This document shows positions 61,745 to 64,000 of a stretch of 64,000 bases of DNA, one piece after another; the first letter of the stretch is position 1; each line of letters opens with the position of its first letter. A program made the translations under genes and the position numbers. This DNA is from Rhodobiaceae bacterium. GTDB lineage: Bacteria > Pseudomonadota > Alphaproteobacteria > Parvibaculales > Parvibaculaceae. The notes below the pieces were generated by a model. The model was given only the letters and a program-made list of their open reading frames with translations. It had not been told where the DNA came from and did not search any database. The stretch lies in the NCBI GenBank assembly GCA_003330885.1, contig CP030277.1, positions 1,302,001 to 1,366,000 of the forward strand. Reading direction: 5' to 3'.

Positions 61745-63352
61745 CTACATCCTGAATACGCCGAACTTCATGTCCGGTATGGGGGCGTTGAGAGTGGCTG
61801 AAAGTGACAGTGCCAGAACACGGCGGGTTTCTCGGGGGCTGATGATCCCGTCATCCCACACTCGGGCCGTCGCAAAATAAGGATGCCCTTCATCGTCATA
61901 TTGCGCCCGGATAGGGGCCTTGAAAGCTTCCTCTTCCTCCGCGCTCCAGTCTTCACCACGCGCTTCCATCCCATCCCGTTTGACGGTGGCCAGCACGCTA
62001 GACGCTTGCTCGCCGCCCATCACAGAGATACGGGAGTTTGGCCACATGAAAAGGAAGCGCGGCGAATAGGCCCGGCCACACATGCCGTAATTGCCAGCAC
62101 CATAGGAGCCACCGATCACCACGGTGATCTTAGGCACCTGGGCCGTGGCGACGGCGGTCACAAGCTTCGCACCATCTTTGGCAATACCGCCCGCCTCATA
62201 TTCCCGGCCCACCATGAAGCCCGCAATATTCTGCAGGAACAGAAGTGGTACTTTGCGTTGGCAGCAAAGCTCGATGAAGTGGGCGCCTTTCAGCGCAGAT
62301 TCTGAGAAGAGAATGCCGTTATTGGCCACAATGCCCACGGGCATCCCATGAATATGGGCAAAGCCCGTAACCAGTGTCTCACCGTAGAGCGGCTTGAATT
62401 CGTCAAAGTCGGAGCCGTCCACAAGGCGGGCAATCACTTCGCGCACATCATATTGAACCGCGAGCGAGGATGGCACGACCCCATCGAGCTCAGCCGGGTC
62501 ATAGAGCGGCTCTTGCGGGTCCTGCAGTTTGACTTGCGGCTCTTTGCGACGATTGAGCGTACCTGCAATCTGCCGCATCAGCGCCAACGCATGATCATCA
62601 TCGAGTGCATAATGGTCTGTGACCCCGCTGGTGCGCGAATGAACGTCCGCGCCGCCTAAGTCTTCAGCACTCACCACCTCGCCGGTCGCCGCCTTCACCA
62701 GCGGCGGACCGCCAAGGAAGATTGTCCCCTGCTCTTTCACAATGATGTTCTCATCCGACATGGCAGGCACATAGGCCCCGCCAGCGGTACATGAGCCCAT
62801 CACGATGGAAAGCTGTGGAATGCCCTTCGCAGACATATTCGCTTGATTATAGAAAATCCGGCCAAAATGGGTTTTGTCGGGAAAGATATCTGCCTGGTTC
62901 GGAAGGTTCGCACCGCCAGAATCCACCAAATAGATACAGGGCAGATTGTTTTCCAACGCGACTTCCTGTGCCCGAAGATGCTTCTTCACCGTCTCCGGAT
63001 AATAGGTCCCGCCTTTGATTGTCGCGTCGTTGCAGACGATCACACATTCCTGATCAGCAACCCGACCAATACCTGTGATGATGCCGGACCCGTGAATTTC
63101 ACCGCCATGCATCCCGTGGGCCGCCATGGGAGAGAGTTCGAGAAAAGGACTTCCTGCGTCCAGTAGGCCATAGACCCGATCACGCGGCAGCTTCTTGCCG
63201 CGAGAAACGTGCCGCGCCCGTGACTTTTCGTTGCCGCCGACGGCATGTTTGGCACGCTGTGCCTCCAGATCCGCCACCAGCTCAGTCATTGCTGCCTGGT
63301 TTTCTTTAAAACGGTCATCACGTGAGGAAACTTTGGTCTTCAGAACGGCCAT
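61745..63352 (-). CDS. Methylcrotonyl-CoA carboxylase, carboxyltransferase beta subunit
   Basis: 535 residues, two crotonase-like halves. N-half: [53 protein letters not shown]-half: [51 protein letters not shown]. The MVGREYE and GANLPNQ sequences distinguish MCC from propionyl-CoA carboxylase beta chains. Start ATG 63352, with only a distant GGGAG. First visible full gene of the alpha/beta/DUF1489 run; a thiolase gene lies 146 bases upstream. Confidence 0.94.
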   Translation of the reverse strand: MAVLKTKVSSRDDRFKENQAAMTELVADLEAQRAKHAVGGNEKSRARHVSRGKKLPRDRVYGLLDAGSPFLELSPMAAHGMHGGEIHGSGIITGIGRVADQECVIVCNDATIKGGTYYPETVKKHLRAQEVALENNLPCIYLVDSGGANLPNQADIFPDKTHFGRIFYNQANMSAKGIPQLSIVMGSCTAGGAYVPAMSDENIIVKEQGTIFLGGPPLVKAATGEVVSAEDLGGADVHSRTSGVTDHYALDDDHALALMRQIAGTLNRRKEPQVKLQDPQEPLYDPAELDGVVPSSLAVQYDVREVIARLVDGSDFDEFKPLYGETLVTGFAHIHGMPVGIVANNGILFSESALKGAHFIELCCQRKVPLLFLQNIAGFMVGREYEAGGIAKDGAKLVTAVATAQVPKITVVIGGSYGAGNYGMCGRAYSPRFLFMWPNSRISVMGGEQASSVLATVKRDGMEARGEDWSAEEEEAFKAPIRAQYDDEGHPYFATARVWDDGIISPRETRRVLALSLSATLNAPIPDMKFGVFRM

Positions 63353-63498
63353 GCGCCGCGCACTCCCTAGGTTTTTCTTCTTTTATGCTGTGGAGAATAA
63401 GGCGCCTGCCTGCAATGCCAAGTGGTTTCTGGCCCATCGCCCCGCGACAAATAACCCGGGGCATTCAATGACTTAGAAAGTTCTCCTTAGGGACCGAT

Positions 63499-64000
63499 TC
63501 AAGCCGCGGGTCTTTCCAGCGCTACAGCAGTCGCCTCCCCACCACCAATACAGAGAGAGGCCACCCCTTTTGACACGCCCTTCTGCTCCATCGCATTGAG
63601 CAAAGTCACAATGATCCGCGCGCCAGACGCTCCAATTGGGTGTCCGAGCGCGCACGCGCCGCCATAGATGTTGACCCGCTCATGGTCAAGATCGAGCTCT
63701 TGCATCGCAGCCATCGCCACCACAGCGAACGCTTCATTGATCTCATAGAGATCCACATCACCTGCCGACCAGCCGACCTGCTCCAATAGCTTGCCCATTG
63801 CACCCACGGGTGCTGTCGTGAACCAGGCAGGCGCCTGAGCGTGCATCGCCTGCCCCTTGATCACGGCCAAAGGGGCCAGCCCGCGCCGGTCCGCTTCTGA
63901 GCGACGCATCATAACGAGGGCTGCAGCACCATCCGAGATCGAAGATGAGTTTGCCGCTGTCACCGTTCCATCAGGAGCAAAGGCGGGCTTCAACGTCGGG
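63499..64000 (-). CDS. Acetyl-CoA acetyltransferase/thiolase, C-terminal part
   Basis: C-terminal about 167 residues of a thiolase (N-terminus beyond the right edge). SSISDGAAALVMM, LYEINEAFAVVAM with the N-E-A-F active-site turn, GGACALGHPIGASGAR with the catalytic His, and SLCIGGGEATAVALE with the general-base Cys. It forms or cleaves acetoacetyl-CoA or a 3-ketoacyl-CoA. Placed before the carboxylase genes, it fits leucine or branched-chain catabolism, where acetoacetate is an end product. Confidence 0.94.
   Translation of the reverse strand, partial: PTLKPAFAPDGTVTAANSSSISDGAAALVMMRRSEADRRGLAPLAVIKGQAMHAQAPAWFTTAPVGAMGKLLEQVGWSAGDVDLYEINEAFAVVAMAAMQELDLDHERVNIYGGACALGHPIGASGARIIVTLLNAMEQKGVSKGVASLCIGGGEATAVALERPAA

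Noticed and set aside
1-64000. CRISPR arrays, insertion sequences, integrases, prophage or toxin-antitoxin genes
   Set aside because: None found: no regularly spaced repeats, no transposase or integrase motifs, and no abrupt change of composition by eye.

Overview
The window looks like core chromosome of an alphaproteobacterium, most likely a Hyphomicrobiales/Rhodobiaceae-type marine or soil organism. The support is gene content and order: gatCAB, ruvX, pyrB with a zinc-site-less pyrC partner, plsY, dprA, topA, rnr, DUF983, NUDIX, rpmG, then the cell-cycle pair divK-pleD, DUF3572 and dinB, plus mipZ, an EipB/DUF1849 protein, clpS-clpA and a methylcrotonyl-CoA carboxylase set. I see no phage, insertion sequence, CRISPR array or plasmid function. 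Base composition and codon use look uniform by eye.

Layout. 1-11.8 kb is accessory metabolism and stress: a TetR regulator coupled to a glutathione transferase, DUF1330, an exported dienelactone-hydrolase-like protein, a metallo-beta-lactamase-fold hydrolase, a GH5-like glycosidase, tRNA-Ser(GCT), a small membrane protein, a divergent aldehyde dehydrogenase and flavin monooxygenase, TesB, a Sel1 protein and a YfcG-type glutathione transferase. 12-16 kb holds a lysine/alanine-rich histone-H1-like protein and the GatCAB amidotransferase. 16-25 kb runs ruvX, a permease, pyrB-pyrC'-plsY and dprA; topA and rnr follow. 27.6-31.9 kb carries DUF983, a tandem NUDIX pair, an MFS permease, rpmG and a HAD phosphatase. 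32.2-34 kb is divK-pleD. 34-45 kb holds DUF3572, a HAD protein, a ROK kinase, dinB, eipB, a 2-hydroxyacid dehydrogenase, a GGDEF protein, an agmatine-deiminase-like protein without its catalytic residues, RidA, a COG3146 protein, HIT, a beta-propeller protein and a VOC protein. 45-53 kb is clpS-clpA, a D,D-carboxypeptidase, and mipZ followed by a coupled VWA/J-domain pair. 53-59 kb contains an SH3 protein, a glutamine-synthetase-like / aldehyde dehydrogenase / iron alcohol dehydrogenase run, and panC. 59-64 kb is DUF1489, the methylcrotonyl-CoA carboxylase subunits and a thiolase cut by the right edge.

How it works together. Most blocks are housekeeping: tRNA amidation, pyrimidine and pantothenate synthesis, DNA topology, RNA decay, N-end-rule proteolysis, and division-site and cell-cycle control. 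The less ordinary signals are the agmatine-deiminase pseudoenzyme, the glutamylation-type catabolic trio, the VWA/J-domain pair beside mipZ, dispersed GCATTTCC...GGAAATGC palindromes (one carries the rnr stop codon), near-identical lysine repeats in the H1-like protein and the TopA tail, several non-ATG or leaderless starts, and three sharp candidate operators in divergent or regulator-linked promoters. I found no convincing wholly new multi-gene system. Everything was read by eye: family names come from motif recognition, not from database searches.
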